Positions 16,415-25,488 of a DNA stretch of 64,000 nucleotides are shown piece after piece. The stretch is from CAWBBA01 sp963729795 (GTDB lineage: Bacteria > Desulfobacterota > Desulfomonilia > Desulfomonilales > Desulfomonilaceae). Numbering within the stretch: the stretch's first letter is position 1; each line of letters starts with the position of its first letter. The position numbers were made by a program, and so were the translations under genes. Location of the stretch: the NCBI GenBank assembly GCA_963729795.1, contig CAVSPC010000058.1:62001-126000 (forward strand). The letters run 5' to 3'. The notes under the pieces are model-generated. The model did no database searches. It saw only the letters and a program-made list of their open reading frames with translations, and was not told the DNA's origin.

Positions 16415-17856
16415 CCGTCAACCCTTCTCACTTTACGTATTATCAACCTTTTCAAAAATTCAATTTCTTCATGAGAAACCACTTGCAACAAAACAATAAG
16501 TGATCCGTACACAATCGCCGATATCGCAATATTGAGAATAATGTTCCACTCTCTCAAAGCATAAGTGAACGCTCCCATTATCAAAGAAGAAATAAGCACC
16601 TTTGTAACAATCTCTGTAAACCTTATTCTGAAAAGGTTCCTGCGGATGTATAGATTCTGAAGTTGATTGAATATTATGATGGTCAAAAGTGTGGCAAAAA
16701 CAGCCCCCAATTCGGCAAGATAGGAAATAAGTAGCAGATTCAGGATTAAATTTATTATCGCCGCGACAATATTGATTGTCAAATCCACCTTCTGATTGTC
16801 GGTGGCGATGAGCACCTGAGCCATGACATATACTGTGGTGAAAGGAATAAGAGACAATATGTGAAACCTTAGGACCGTGCCCGCGAACATAAATTTCTGC
16901 CCATAGATCTGCGCAATTATGCTGTCAGCGAGGACAAACGTGCCGACCACCACCGGAAAGACTCCCACGAACAGGTAGCGCAATGAGTCCGACGCGAGCC
17001 GCATCAAATCCTTGGGACCGAGAGCGAAGTGCCTTGTGAAGAAAGGGAGAAGTGCGGAAGAAAAAGCCACCGGTACAGTCTTACATATCGCGAGAAGCCT
17101 GTCAGCCGCACTGAAAATGCCTACCGATTCCACTGACTGCAGTTTGGAAAGTAGTATCTGAGCTATGCTTAGGTGTATGGTTGAGAAGATGGCAATACTG
17201 GTGAAAGTGGGTGCTTCCTTCATCAAGATGCGCCACACTTCCAGATTCAACTTACAGCGCGGCACGCCCAAGACTTTTACGTATAAACACGACATCGTTA
17301 CAAGGCCGAAAATACGACTGCCAAGAATCCCACAAAATAATGCCACGATTCCGTACCCGTAAAGGAGAAGCCACACACATACACCTACCCTCAAAAGATT
17401 TTCCAGGACGTAGGTAACAGCTACATATTCCGCTTTTTCCACAGACCGAAAGATTGCTTCCATATAGCTCATGGTGGTTGAAGCGACAAGAGCGAGGGAA
17501 CATACGAAAGCAGCATAAACCACCTGCTTTTCGTACCCCATCGCGGCCACCAGTGCGTCCATTGCCACCAGTGCGACCAGTGAAGAAATTGATCCAAAGA
17601 TACCCGCATTGAAAAAAAACAGATGGGCATCATCTGGTCTTCTGGCGACTTCTCTTACGACGAGATCTTCCAGCCCCAGTGCCGCGAGGGTGTTAAAGAT
17701 CCCTATGTACGAAAGGACGAGAGAGTACTCCCCCAATCCTCTGACGCCGAGGTAGCGCGATATCACCAGCACCAATATGAAGGATATAAAGGGATTCAGT
17801 ACGTTGGGTATTGACAGCGCCAGCGTATTTTTGAAAATGCTTAGCCTTGAATCCAT
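16411..17856 (-). CDS. polysaccharide flippase (Wzx/MATE-like, polysaccharide biosynthesis family)
   Basis: A 481-residue integral membrane protein with 12-14 hydrophobic helices and the family start SIFKNTLALSIPNVLNPFIS followed by FILVLVISRYLGVRGLGEYS. Such proteins carry undecaprenyl-linked oligosaccharides across the inner membrane. It heads a tight operon, with its TGA overlapping the next start (16411-16414). A GAGGCGG lies upstream of the ATG. Its stretch is somewhat more AT-rich than the flanking genes, as is common for polysaccharide loci that move between strains. Confidence 0.9.
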   Translation of the reverse strand: MDSRLSIFKNTLALSIPNVLNPFISFILVLVISRYLGVRGLGEYSLVLSYIGIFNTLAALGLEDLVVREVARRPDDAHLFFFNAGIFGSISSLVALVAMDALVAAMGYEKQVVYAAFVCSLALVASTTMSYMEAIFRSVEKAEYVAVTYVLENLLRVGVCVWLLLYGYGIVALFCGILGSRIFGLVTMSCLYVKVLGVPRCKLNLEVWRILMKEAPTFTSIAIFSTIHLSIAQILLSKLQSVESVGIFSAADRLLAICKTVPVAFSSALLPFFTRHFALGPKDLMRLASDSLRYLFVGVFPVVVGTFVLADSIIAQIYGQKFMFAGTVLRFHILSLIPFTTVYVMAQVLIATDNQKVDLTINIVAAIINLILNLLLISYLAELGAVFATLLTIIIFNQLQNLYIRRNLFRIRFTEIVTKVLISSLIMGAFTYALREWNIILNIAISAIVYGSLIVLLQVVSHEEIEFLKRLIIRKVRRVDG

Positions 17857-18121
17857 ACTATTGGCCGCCTCGGTTCAACATTGACCGCATTAGTCGAAAA
17901 GTCAATTACAATGCCACGAATAAGAATGGCTCGGAGGAGCCGCGAACCGCGAAAAAATTACGAGCAGCCTTGACGTGTCAAGGGCCGGCGAGTCTCCTAT
18001 CATATCTGTCACAGGGCTCCCTCACCGGTCCTTTGTGGCATTCTTTTTAAAGACTATGCCGTGAGCCCCCCAATTTCCAAAAAAAACACCCGTTCAGGCC
18101 GTTGCAAGCGCGCATGCACGT

Positions 18122-18670
18122 TCATTTTGGTGGCCTGACGCCGTAGGAGGGCTCTACCGGCGTAACTTCCACGCCCTCTGGGAAACGCTTTAGTGGGTCC
18201 AGTTCCAGCCTATATGAGGGGAGGGATATCGGAATGTTCCCAATACGATATATCTCCAGCCATCCACCGAGTTCTCCAAAGGGGTGTTCCGGCGTCACCG
18301 GTGTGCCACCGAGGTGGGCAATGAAAACGCCTTTATATCTATTGTCTCTGTCGTACCAGAGGTACTGTTTATAATGTGGCGGCTTTGTGGCTCCGAGAGT
18401 AGCTTGAATGAACCCGCCGTACTTTCCCGTCAGCGTAAAGAGGGTCCAGCGCCTACGGACCGTGTCCCACGGAGCGTACCCGATGACATTATTGTTAGTT
18501 TGGTCAAAGATCCAATAAGAGCCGGAATAATTGAGCCTGGGAGCAATATAGAAGTTCGCCCTCTCTAAGGGCTCCGGTGGCGTGACCTCGAATTGACCCA
18601 TCGCCGGCAGGGCGGCCGTTATGACCAGCGCTATTGCCCCTAAAATAACGGAAAATCTCGCCGCGGCCAC
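18122..18670 (-). CDS. secreted protein of unknown function
   Basis: A 182-residue protein with a signal peptide (about residues 1-26, ending PAMGQ). The mature part is rich in aromatic and basic residues (NFYIAPRLNYSGSYWIFDQT, KQYLWYDRDNRYKG), and it begins and ends with similar 'VTPPEP' and 'VTPVEPSYG' segments. No domain is recognised. The start is a GTG at 18670 with GGAGG 8 bases upstream. It lies between the two minus-strand polysaccharide blocks, so a role in envelope assembly is possible but unsupported. Confidence 0.68.
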   Translation of the reverse strand: MAAARFSVILGAIALVITAALPAMGQFEVTPPEPLERANFYIAPRLNYSGSYWIFDQTNNNVIGYAPWDTVRRRWTLFTLTGKYGGFIQATLGATKPPHYKQYLWYDRDNRYKGVFIAHLGGTPVTPEHPFGELGGWLEIYRIGNIPISLPSYRLELDPLKRFPEGVEVTPVEPSYGVRPPK

Positions 18671-18749
18671 TCATAAACCTCCGCAGCCTACTTGTTGACA
18701 GTCAATAATCAATTTAAACCAATCGGGTATAATGTCAATAAACTTAACC

Positions 18750-19301
18750 TCATCGGAATTCATGTTGCTGTACCTGCGGGATGAGCGTTGGCGGGAGCGA
18801 CTCCGGACTTTTCACGCAAACTGTTAACTCACTTTGATCCTGGAAACCATGCTCGCTCCACCAGTGCGCCAGCCCTTCGCGACCTTCACGCGTGTCCAGA
18901 TCGAAGGTCCGCCTCATATCCTCACGGGAACTCCATAGAAGATAAAGCATTAGAGGTATGGGAACAGGAGTATCCTGGACGACCTTATCCGTAGGTTCCG
19001 AGAGGAATGTTCTGAGCGCCTCATTTAGACAAAACGAAACATACGGGTATTCCTTCCTACCATGAGTCAGCCACCACTGCCAGTAAGCTATGGCTCCGAT
19101 TTCCGTGGTCAAGTCGAAGGCGTCTCTCAGGTCTGCTCGAATCATCCACACCAGGTACATACCGTTCAGCACACTCAGGCGGGGCACTCCGTTAGCCCGC
19201 CTAAGTTCTAAAAGCCACCCGAGATCTGTATGACCGATTGGGCTCTTGCTTGCTGTCAAGGTTCTTTGCTCAGCCGGCTCAATGGAGGTGTCAGTTCGCA
19301 T
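18750..19301 (-). CDS. uncharacterised protein with two tandem helical repeats, glycosyltransferase-associated
   Basis: A 183-residue protein. Two copies of a roughly 75-residue helical unit are seen: LVWMIRADLRDAFDLTTEIG then WQWWLTHGRKEYP, and LLWSSREDMRRTFDLDTREG then LAHWWSEHGFQD. The pattern 'lw..R.Dl...fdl.t..g...l..Ww..hG' resembles a small helical domain that often sits beside or within glycosyltransferase proteins; that is recalled family knowledge, not something tested here. The start at 19301 is chosen to avoid overlap with the upstream gene; the frame is open up to 19385. Confidence 0.55.
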   Translation of the reverse strand: MRTDTSIEPAEQRTLTASKSPIGHTDLGWLLELRRANGVPRLSVLNGMYLVWMIRADLRDAFDLTTEIGAIAYWQWWLTHGRKEYPYVSFCLNEALRTFLSEPTDKVVQDTPVPIPLMLYLLWSSREDMRRTFDLDTREGREGLAHWWSEHGFQDQSELTVCVKSPESLPPTLIPQVQQHEFR

Positions 19302-19335
19302 AACCAATGAACACTCGTCATGTCTTCCCCGCTGT

Positions 19336-20202
19336 CTATCTAATTGTCGTGGATTCTGTCGGAGCGCTCTGCTTCCGCCTACCATTCCAGCAGTCAGTCA
19401 AAGTAATGAACAGAGCCCGGTGTTGGGCCGAGCTCTTCCGAGAAAACCGGAGATCCAAATCGTCTATGGCTGGGATACACCTCTGCAAAATTATTCTCTC
19501 GTCGTGGTTTTCAGCTCTGTCAAGAATCTCTTCACGGGAGTAAACGTAGGGGAGAGCTGTTATGCCATCGATCGCGAGGAGGAATGTTGAAAAAAGCCGT
19601 TCAAAAATGAAAGGGAAAAAAGGAGCGGAGCCACCATCGTGGATGGTCATCCTGAAATAGGGATTCTTCCGTCCGTCTGGCTGTATGGCTATGCTGAGCT
19701 CCAACAGAGGCTTAATGAACGCGATATAGGCTTCCCAGAAAATGGCGTTCCCTACCCAATAGTTGCAGTAGAGCAACGTATTGTGATTATTTCGTCCTAT
19801 GTCAGTAAGCGAAGCGCTGTACCGAGCCTCCGCCAAAAGCCGCTCTGCCAGGTCGGCGATTCCGGGATGGCAATGTTCGCCATGCCCCCATACGTCAAAG
19901 AATTGGTAGGCGAGCTGAGGGTACGGGTTGATGAAGTAGACGTCGAACCCGGGATTCTTCGCGATGAAATCAACGAACTTTTTCCCTGGAACGCGAGTCT
20001 TCGACTGAAACCTCCAGGACATCAATCCCGTGTAATCCGCTTCCCTGTATAGTCCGGACGCATAGAATCTGTACTGCCAATAGACCTCAAACAAACTCGG
20101 GGCTGGATTCCTGGTGCAATCGAGGGGGATGAAAGCTGGATCCAGCTGATCGATCTGGCCTTTCTTGTAGAATATCTGATAGATCTTTGTCAGCGACCCC
20201 AC
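19336..20202 (-). CDS. uncharacterised protein of polysaccharide loci
   Basis: A 288-residue soluble protein starting GSLTKIYQIFYKKGQIDQLD with a GTG at 20202. It contains FYASGLYREADYTGLMSWRF, then GFDVYFINPYPQLAYQFFDV, GEHCHPGIADLAERLL and a CNYWVGNAIFWEAYIAFI segment. I recognise this combination (DPAFIPLD, 'yTGLmSwrF..Kt', 'N.yvg...fW..yl.f..') as an uncharacterised family found beside glycosyltransferases, with a layout that could be a GT-A-like or accessory fold. No catalytic motif can be assigned. It sits between two GT2 genes and the helical-repeat gene on the same strand. Confidence 0.7.
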   Translation of the reverse strand: MGSLTKIYQIFYKKGQIDQLDPAFIPLDCTRNPAPSLFEVYWQYRFYASGLYREADYTGLMSWRFQSKTRVPGKKFVDFIAKNPGFDVYFINPYPQLAYQFFDVWGHGEHCHPGIADLAERLLAEARYSASLTDIGRNNHNTLLYCNYWVGNAIFWEAYIAFIKPLLELSIAIQPDGRKNPYFRMTIHDGGSAPFFPFIFERLFSTFLLAIDGITALPYVYSREEILDRAENHDERIILQRCIPAIDDLDLRFSRKSSAQHRALFITLTDCWNGRRKQSAPTESTTIR

Positions 20203-20375
20203 TCTAAACCAGCCTGAGATTCTAGGATTTCATTAGGTAATCGGAATCATCCGGGCTTTGAACTCCGAGAAAATACTCTGCCGGAGGACGCTAGTCAAGA
20301 CGAGCAGGCTATCGTCTATGCCCAAATTGGGCCCCGAAGCAAGAGAGATGGCCTCCTTTCGAGCTAACGAATCCT

Positions 20376-21386
20376 CTATTGGGGCCTGGTGAGGTCGTGC
20401 AGACGCGCTGCGAGTTCGTCACGCTCACGGGTCAAGCGGTTGCGCTCTTCTTCCAGTTTGTCTCGTTCCAGCACGAGAGACGTTATCTCTGCAGCGTTTG
20501 CGGTAACCTCCAATTCTTCTTTCACTTTGTCGACGTAACGTCCACTATCCTGCCACTTCCGTTCCTTGAGTGGACAGTGGGGCCCCACCATTATCGTATT
20601 TGTCCCGTCGTCCCGCTGACGGTACTCCGCTATAGGTTGCGGTAGCGTCTCAAAGTCAAACGGATACTTTGCCGCCAGTCTAAGCAGGAACAGATAGTCT
20701 TCATAGCAGGTGACGTTGGTATCGAAAACCAGGTGGCCCCGTTCAATCCTGTTAGCATCTACGACAAAAGTGTTGATGGGAATGACATCTTTGGCAAATA
20801 TCTGTAGTAGGGGTCTATCCCCTATGATTCGACGGGTTTTGCTTTCTATCAGATAGGGTTCACCAGGGCCCACGTGTTTCAAATGAGCAATAAGGCTACC
20901 GCCTACGGCCACCGCCTTTTTCGATTCATTGAGCCGACCGATCAAGACTACATAGGCGTGTGGATAGACCACGTCATCGTAATCCAGGAATGCAAGATAT
21001 CGCCCTTCGGCTGCCTTGAGTCCCTCGTTTAGCAGGACAGATCGTCCATCCACTCCCTCGGGAACGTTCACCGACAGGACGACGTGACTTGGCAAATCGT
21101 TGGCCGAACTAGTCTGGTTGTTTGCGACCTCCGTTACACGCGAGATGGTACGGTCGACAAGAAAGGGCTGTTTCTCGATGATCGTCCCGATTATTTTGAG
21201 CAACTGATCGTCGCCATTCTGCACAGCGACGATCACCTGGACGTGTGGGTAATGTTGCGTCGCCAAGCTGAATAACGCGTGATCAAGAAACGCTATTTTC
21301 CCACGATCATGAAACCTGACGATCACACTGACGGTTTTCCCTGCGCCTGAAAACGATTGCTCAGACAAAATCGATTCGCTTACCAA
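20376..21386 (-). CDS. GT2-family glycosyltransferase with C-terminal coiled coil
   Basis: A 336-residue protein. Residues about 17-250 form a GT-A domain starting VSVIVRFHDRGKIAFLDHAL, with the DXD-like motif in YLAFLDYDDVVYPHAY and the acceptor-side VTCYEDYLFLLRLA. The last 50 residues (ITSLVLERDKLEEERNRLTR...) are a charged coiled coil, suggesting oligomerisation or partner binding. It overlaps the stop of the upstream gene by 7 bases, so the two are translationally coupled. Donor and acceptor are unknown. Confidence 0.86.
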   Translation of the reverse strand: MVSESILSEQSFSGAGKTVSVIVRFHDRGKIAFLDHALFSLATQHYPHVQVIVAVQNGDDQLLKIIGTIIEKQPFLVDRTISRVTEVANNQTSSANDLPSHVVLSVNVPEGVDGRSVLLNEGLKAAEGRYLAFLDYDDVVYPHAYVVLIGRLNESKKAVAVGGSLIAHLKHVGPGEPYLIESKTRRIIGDRPLLQIFAKDVIPINTFVVDANRIERGHLVFDTNVTCYEDYLFLLRLAAKYPFDFETLPQPIAEYRQRDDGTNTIMVGPHCPLKERKWQDSGRYVDKVKEELEVTANAAEITSLVLERDKLEEERNRLTRERDELAARLHDLTRPQ

Positions 21387-22207
21387 CGTGCCTCCGCAAA
21401 ACTATAAAGCCTGTCAAAAATCCCCACTCTCCTCGCGTCCTCTTCGGATATGGTCATGTCCGGGTCCGGCAAAAGAGGCAAGTCCCGGTAGGATCTGTAG
21501 AACCCTTCCGTGATGAGAAGCTCTTCCCAGTGATGCCTGAACTTCGGCTGACCCCACTTCCAGCCCAGGTATCTACACGATTCGTGCTGCCATCTCCTCA
21601 CAGTCGGAGAAGGTCTTCGAGTGAACTCCTCGTGGGCAAAGAGAGCGGAAGGGCAGATCTTTACACCGAAGCCCTTAAGACGAGCTCGCCAGGAATAGTC
21701 CACGTCCTCGACGTACATGAAGAAGTTCTCGTCAAAGCCGCCAACAGATTCGTAAATGGACCTCGGGATGAAAAGACAGCACGCCGATGCCCAGGGAGTT
21801 TCGAATGTGATGGGGTCGTAAACCTTAGGATGCTCATCGGGAAACTGAATTGCCTCCACCAGGCTGCGAGGGTATTGTCCCGCGAATTGATAGAGGCGCT
21901 GTATCGTTTGATAGTGGAACACACCATCCGGATTGGCACACAAGAATCCATCGACTCCATACTGACCGAACGCTTTCTCCATCAGTATATTTTCGGCAGC
22001 CCCAAACCCTATATTCCCTCTCCCGTCTATTTCGACAGCAGATCGACTAATGCTCTGAAGGTGAGACTTCAACCCGTTGTCAATGAAGTAGAGCTGGGCG
22101 CCTTGTTCCGCTCCCAGCTCAGCTGAAGCCAGCTCAAAGGACTTTACCAACCTCCGAAGTTGCCACTCTGGATTGTTGAAGGTGACGACGCCTACCACAA
22201 GTGTCAT
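21380..22207 (-). CDS. GT2-family glycosyltransferase (rhamnosyltransferase-like)
   Basis: A 275-residue GT-A enzyme. The N-terminus TLVVGVVTFNNPEWQLRRLV is followed by LYFIDNGL, the RGNIGFGAAEN block, the metal-binding region FLCANPDGVFH and the acceptor region GGFDENFFMYVEDVDYSWRA. These are typical of WbbL-type rhamnosyltransferases, although the sugar cannot be proved. The ATG at 22207 is preferred because GGAGAG precedes it and homology begins there; the frame is open to 22291. Confidence 0.86.
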   Translation of the reverse strand: MTLVVGVVTFNNPEWQLRRLVKSFELASAELGAEQGAQLYFIDNGLKSHLQSISRSAVEIDGRGNIGFGAAENILMEKAFGQYGVDGFLCANPDGVFHYQTIQRLYQFAGQYPRSLVEAIQFPDEHPKVYDPITFETPWASACCLFIPRSIYESVGGFDENFFMYVEDVDYSWRARLKGFGVKICPSALFAHEEFTRRPSPTVRRWQHESCRYLGWKWGQPKFRHHWEELLITEGFYRSYRDLPLLPDPDMTISEEDARRVGIFDRLYSFAEARW

Positions 22208-22571
22208 CGCCAGTAGCTCTCCTATGGAATTGTATGCGTTCGTATGAACGGCTCGATGCTGGTAAATCTCCAGCGCATGGCGCCAAGCCAATAATAACCG
22301 AAAACCGCCGGGGCACGCAACGTTGACGCGCCGGCCCTTTCTTGCGGCGATAGGCCAGAGATCTTTATCACTGTCAGTCGGAATTTACGGCTGATGCTCC
22401 GCCGCTTTATCAACAACTATCGGCAAGTTGTTTGATACATTTCGTATATTTGGTTGCTTAGCCAAATGATCATGCTGATGCTGCGATGATCAAATAATCA
22501 TTTAAGCGATGTCCTGATAGTTTGATCAACTGATTGGATTGATTTATGAATACTATGTATATTAACGAAGT
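22208..22571. other. AT-rich gene-free gap with three TGATCA sites
   Basis: No gene is seen. TGATCA occurs at 22467-22472, 22487-22492 and 22523-22528 within an AT-rich stretch. These could be binding sites for a regulator of the minus-strand polysaccharide block, whose promoter should lie here, or could be chance. Confidence 0.35.
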
Positions 22572-24098
22572 TTATGGAGCCACAACCGTTATCGTAAGCG
22601 TCTGAACACCGGGCGCTGTGATGGAGATTGTACCCTGGATTCCCGGCGCACCGGCAAATACCTGAGGCACCGGAAGACCCGCGCCGTCGGAGTTTCCATA
22701 CGGGGGCACTTGACGGGTTAAAGTCGCTGAATTCGGGAACGTTACGGTCTCCGGTAAAAAGAAATTCCCATCTTCACGGACTCTGATAAAAGTCGCATTG
22801 TTGGTCGTGGAAGTGATAGTGGCTGTCAAGGGAAACGACAGACCATTCGTGCCGACTATCGTGATTGAATAAAAACTGGCTGTATCTATTGTGAATGGGG
22901 GGACATGAATCGTTCCCGTAGTCGCCGAGTTTTGTGTATATGTCATCGCGCCGAGAAAGGACGGGCCAAGCGCGAAGAGGAAGAAAGGCGTGGCGCCGGC
23001 TGGCTTGGCCGCGGCTTGTTGAGCTTGAGCTACTAGTGCCGCCGCAGGCTGATGCCAATTCCTTTTCACCGGTTGAGTCAGCACATACCTCAAGCTACGT
23101 GGGCTCCCGGCACATGGGCTCCTGAAGATCGGCTCAGGTAAGGTAATGGGGCTCTCTCCCTTGAATATATTGGATAGTTGGAACCCCAGGGTTAAGAATC
23201 CGCCGAAAGTCTGATAAGTCTGATTTAGCTCGTCGTGGCCAACGTCGTACTTGAGGACAATGAGGCCGTCCCGCGACATGAGTTCGGCTCCGGCATTCCA
23301 GCCCCACACCCCTTTTCCTGCATCAAATCTATAGCCTGTCATCTCCAGGCGAAGGTCGTAACCTATTCGTGGCAATTCGTGGGAATATCCAAGCTCGAAG
23401 TCAAAATTGGACGGCCCTGACCTGAATACGTTCGGAATCACGTCCTTGTTAAAAAGTAGCCCGTACCAATTGAAATGGAAATCGGCAGCGTCACAATTCC
23501 TGACAATCGCAGCCATTTCCATGCCGATACCGCCGGATGAATACCAGGGCCCGCCCCAACCCGAGCCATCGTAGAAACCGTTCACGCCTACTAGAACGTT
23601 GCGTTTCAGGAGTGTTCGGTACCCACCGCCAAACGAGACATCAGTCCTATTACTAAAGCTTTGCGTGTTCCAGAAATCCTGGAATTCCGCATGGCTCTCG
23701 CTGAATATCACGGAATACGGGCTCAAGCTGATGGGCAGCAGGTAATCCGTGGTCAAACGCCCTTCAACAGCGCCGCGGGGGCCGAAATCGAACAACATCC
23801 CGAACTGTAAATTCGGAATAAGGGGTAGGACACCCCTGAACATCGCATCAGAGACATAGAGTGACTGTGGTCCCGCTGGGCAGGGCGAGGAACTTCCAGG
23901 CGGTCCCAGCGGATTCGATGGAGCAAGATCGAGTCCTCCGTTGGACAGTCCCCCGAGCATTGGAGGCGCGCTGTATGGTGATTGTTGAAGCCCTTGAGCC
24001 TGTGCGAGTATAGCTGAAGTACAAGCGAGATAGATCGACAGCAGCAAAACGCCTGCATACCGACACGCGGAGGGTAATCGCATCCTGATACCCCTCAT
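22572..24098 (-). CDS. outer-membrane protein with inverse-autotransporter-like beta-barrel
   Basis: A 508-residue exported protein. A signal peptide is present (VLLLSIYLACTSAILAQAQG). A proline/glycine linker follows, then a region of alternating strands matching the barrel of intimin/invasin-type inverse autotransporters: RGAVEGRLTTDYLLPISLSP, then FGGGYRTLLKRNVLVGVNGF with YDGSGWGGPW and SGGIGMEMAAI. After about residue 350 there is an Ala/Gln/Pro-rich linker and a short C-terminal domain ending ITAPGVQTLTITVVAP, which may be surface-exposed. There are no large passenger repeats. Start at 24098; ATG 24083 is an alternative. Family assignment is moderate. Confidence 0.65.
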   Translation of the reverse strand: MRGIRMRLPSACRYAGVLLLSIYLACTSAILAQAQGLQQSPYSAPPMLGGLSNGGLDLAPSNPLGPPGSSSPCPAGPQSLYVSDAMFRGVLPLIPNLQFGMLFDFGPRGAVEGRLTTDYLLPISLSPYSVIFSESHAEFQDFWNTQSFSNRTDVSFGGGYRTLLKRNVLVGVNGFYDGSGWGGPWYSSGGIGMEMAAIVRNCDAADFHFNWYGLLFNKDVIPNVFRSGPSNFDFELGYSHELPRIGYDLRLEMTGYRFDAGKGVWGWNAGAELMSRDGLIVLKYDVGHDELNQTYQTFGGFLTLGFQLSNIFKGESPITLPEPIFRSPCAGSPRSLRYVLTQPVKRNWHQPAAALVAQAQQAAAKPAGATPFFLFALGPSFLGAMTYTQNSATTGTIHVPPFTIDTASFYSITIVGTNGLSFPLTATITSTTNNATFIRVREDGNFFLPETVTFPNSATLTRQVPPYGNSDGAGLPVPQVFAGAPGIQGTISITAPGVQTLTITVVAP

Positions 24099-24317
24099 TG
24101 CAACGCCCTTTGAGGCATCAACAACGCGGAAGGCAGCCCATACCACAACAGGCTACAGTCAGCTAAGGAGATAGCAAACATTAAAAATGAAAAATTTTAC
24201 GGAATGTTAGCAGAAAAGGTCAAAGAAAGTCAAGTGACGTGGCGGCAGGACAGGTTTGCCGAAACAGCCGTTTTGGTGCATAATTCATAATTAATTTCGA
24301 CAGGCGGACGGGGAATT

Positions 24318-25469
24318 ATGTTTACCGTATTATTGGTCTTTGGGACACGCCCGGAAGCGATTAAATTAGCGCCGGTCTACAAAGAGATTCGCAATCGCGC
24401 GGATCGCATCAGGTTGGTATGCTGCACAACCGGTCAGCACCGTGAACTCCTGGACCAGGTGCTTGAGGCCTTTGATATCCGGACTGATTACGACCTTAAT
24501 ATAATTAGAGAGGATCAGGGCCTTTTTCATATCGCCGTAACCGCATTGCAAGGAACCAGGGATATACTCCTTAGAGAGAAACCCGATATACTTATGGTGC
24601 AAGGAGATACCTCGTCCGCCTTCGCGGCTGCCCTTGCCGCGTTCTATCTGAAAATCCCGATAGCCCACGTGGAAGCAGGATTAAGATCTTATGATCGGTT
24701 TCAGCCCTTCCCGGAAGAGATCAACAGAACGTTTATCTCCCATATCGCGGACCTGAACTTTTGTCCTACCAGGCGGGCCGCAGAAAACCTTCGTGTCGAA
24801 CGGATATCTCCGGATTCAATTCATGTCACCGGCAACACCGTTATCGACGCACTCCTCCAGACCACGACGCTTCTGGGAGAACGCGGCGAGCTACGCGAAG
24901 GTTTTGCAGAGCTTGGTTTGCCGCCCGGAAGGATGATTCTCGTCACCGGCCACAGGAGAGAGAATTTTGGACCCGGCCTTGCGAATTTGTCTCACGCTCT
25001 GGTTGATTTGGTCCAAATGTTTCAGGATGTCGTAGTCGTATATTCGGTTCACCCCAATCCAAACGTGCGAGAACCTGTCGAGAGCATATTGGGATCGCAC
25101 GACAGGATCCGTGTTATCACCCCACCGGATTATTTCAGATTCGTAGCCCTCATGAGCCATGCGTACTTCATCATCACCGACTCGGGGGGTATTCAGGAAG
25201 AAGCGCCGTCCTTGAAGAAACCGGTCCTCGTGGCAAGGAACGTCACCGAAAGACCCGAGGCGGTCGAATCCGGGGCTGCTATTCTCGTGGGAACGGATCG
25301 GCAGAAGATTGTCCGAGAGGCATCGCGTCTGCTAGAAGACACTGAACATTACTCTTCCATGATCATTCAGGAAAGCCCTTTTGGAGATGGCCACGCGTCA
25401 GGGCGGATCGTAGATCTCATAGAAAATTTTCTGCGGCAGCGCTCAGGCCGGACAGAGCATAAGGCGTAA
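24318..25469 (+). CDS. wecB: non-hydrolysing UDP-N-acetylglucosamine 2-epimerase
   Basis: A 383-residue GT-B-like epimerase making UDP-ManNAc from UDP-GlcNAc. Motifs: FGTRPEAIKLAPVYKEI at the N-terminus, VQGDTSSAFAAA, HVEAGLRSYDRFQPFPEEIN, TGHRRENFG, VYSVHPNPNVREP and the UDP-site ITDSGGIQEEAPSLKKPVLV. The ATG at 24318 follows ACGGGGAATT. A second, more divergent epimerase gene begins 19 bases after the stop. Together they supply sugar nucleotides to the surrounding polysaccharide genes. Confidence 0.94.
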   Translation: MFTVLLVFGTRPEAIKLAPVYKEIRNRADRIRLVCCTTGQHRELLDQVLEAFDIRTDYDLNIIREDQGLFHIAVTALQGTRDILLREKPDILMVQGDTSSAFAAALAAFYLKIPIAHVEAGLRSYDRFQPFPEEINRTFISHIADLNFCPTRRAAENLRVERISPDSIHVTGNTVIDALLQTTTLLGERGELREGFAELGLPPGRMILVTGHRRENFGPGLANLSHALVDLVQMFQDVVVVYSVHPNPNVREPVESILGSHDRIRVITPPDYFRFVALMSHAYFIITDSGGIQEEAPSLKKPVLVARNVTERPEAVESGAAILVGTDRQKIVREASRLLEDTEHYSSMIIQESPFGDGHASGRIVDLIENFLRQRSGRTEHKA

Positions 25470-25488
25470 TCTAACTGGTGGATCGACA

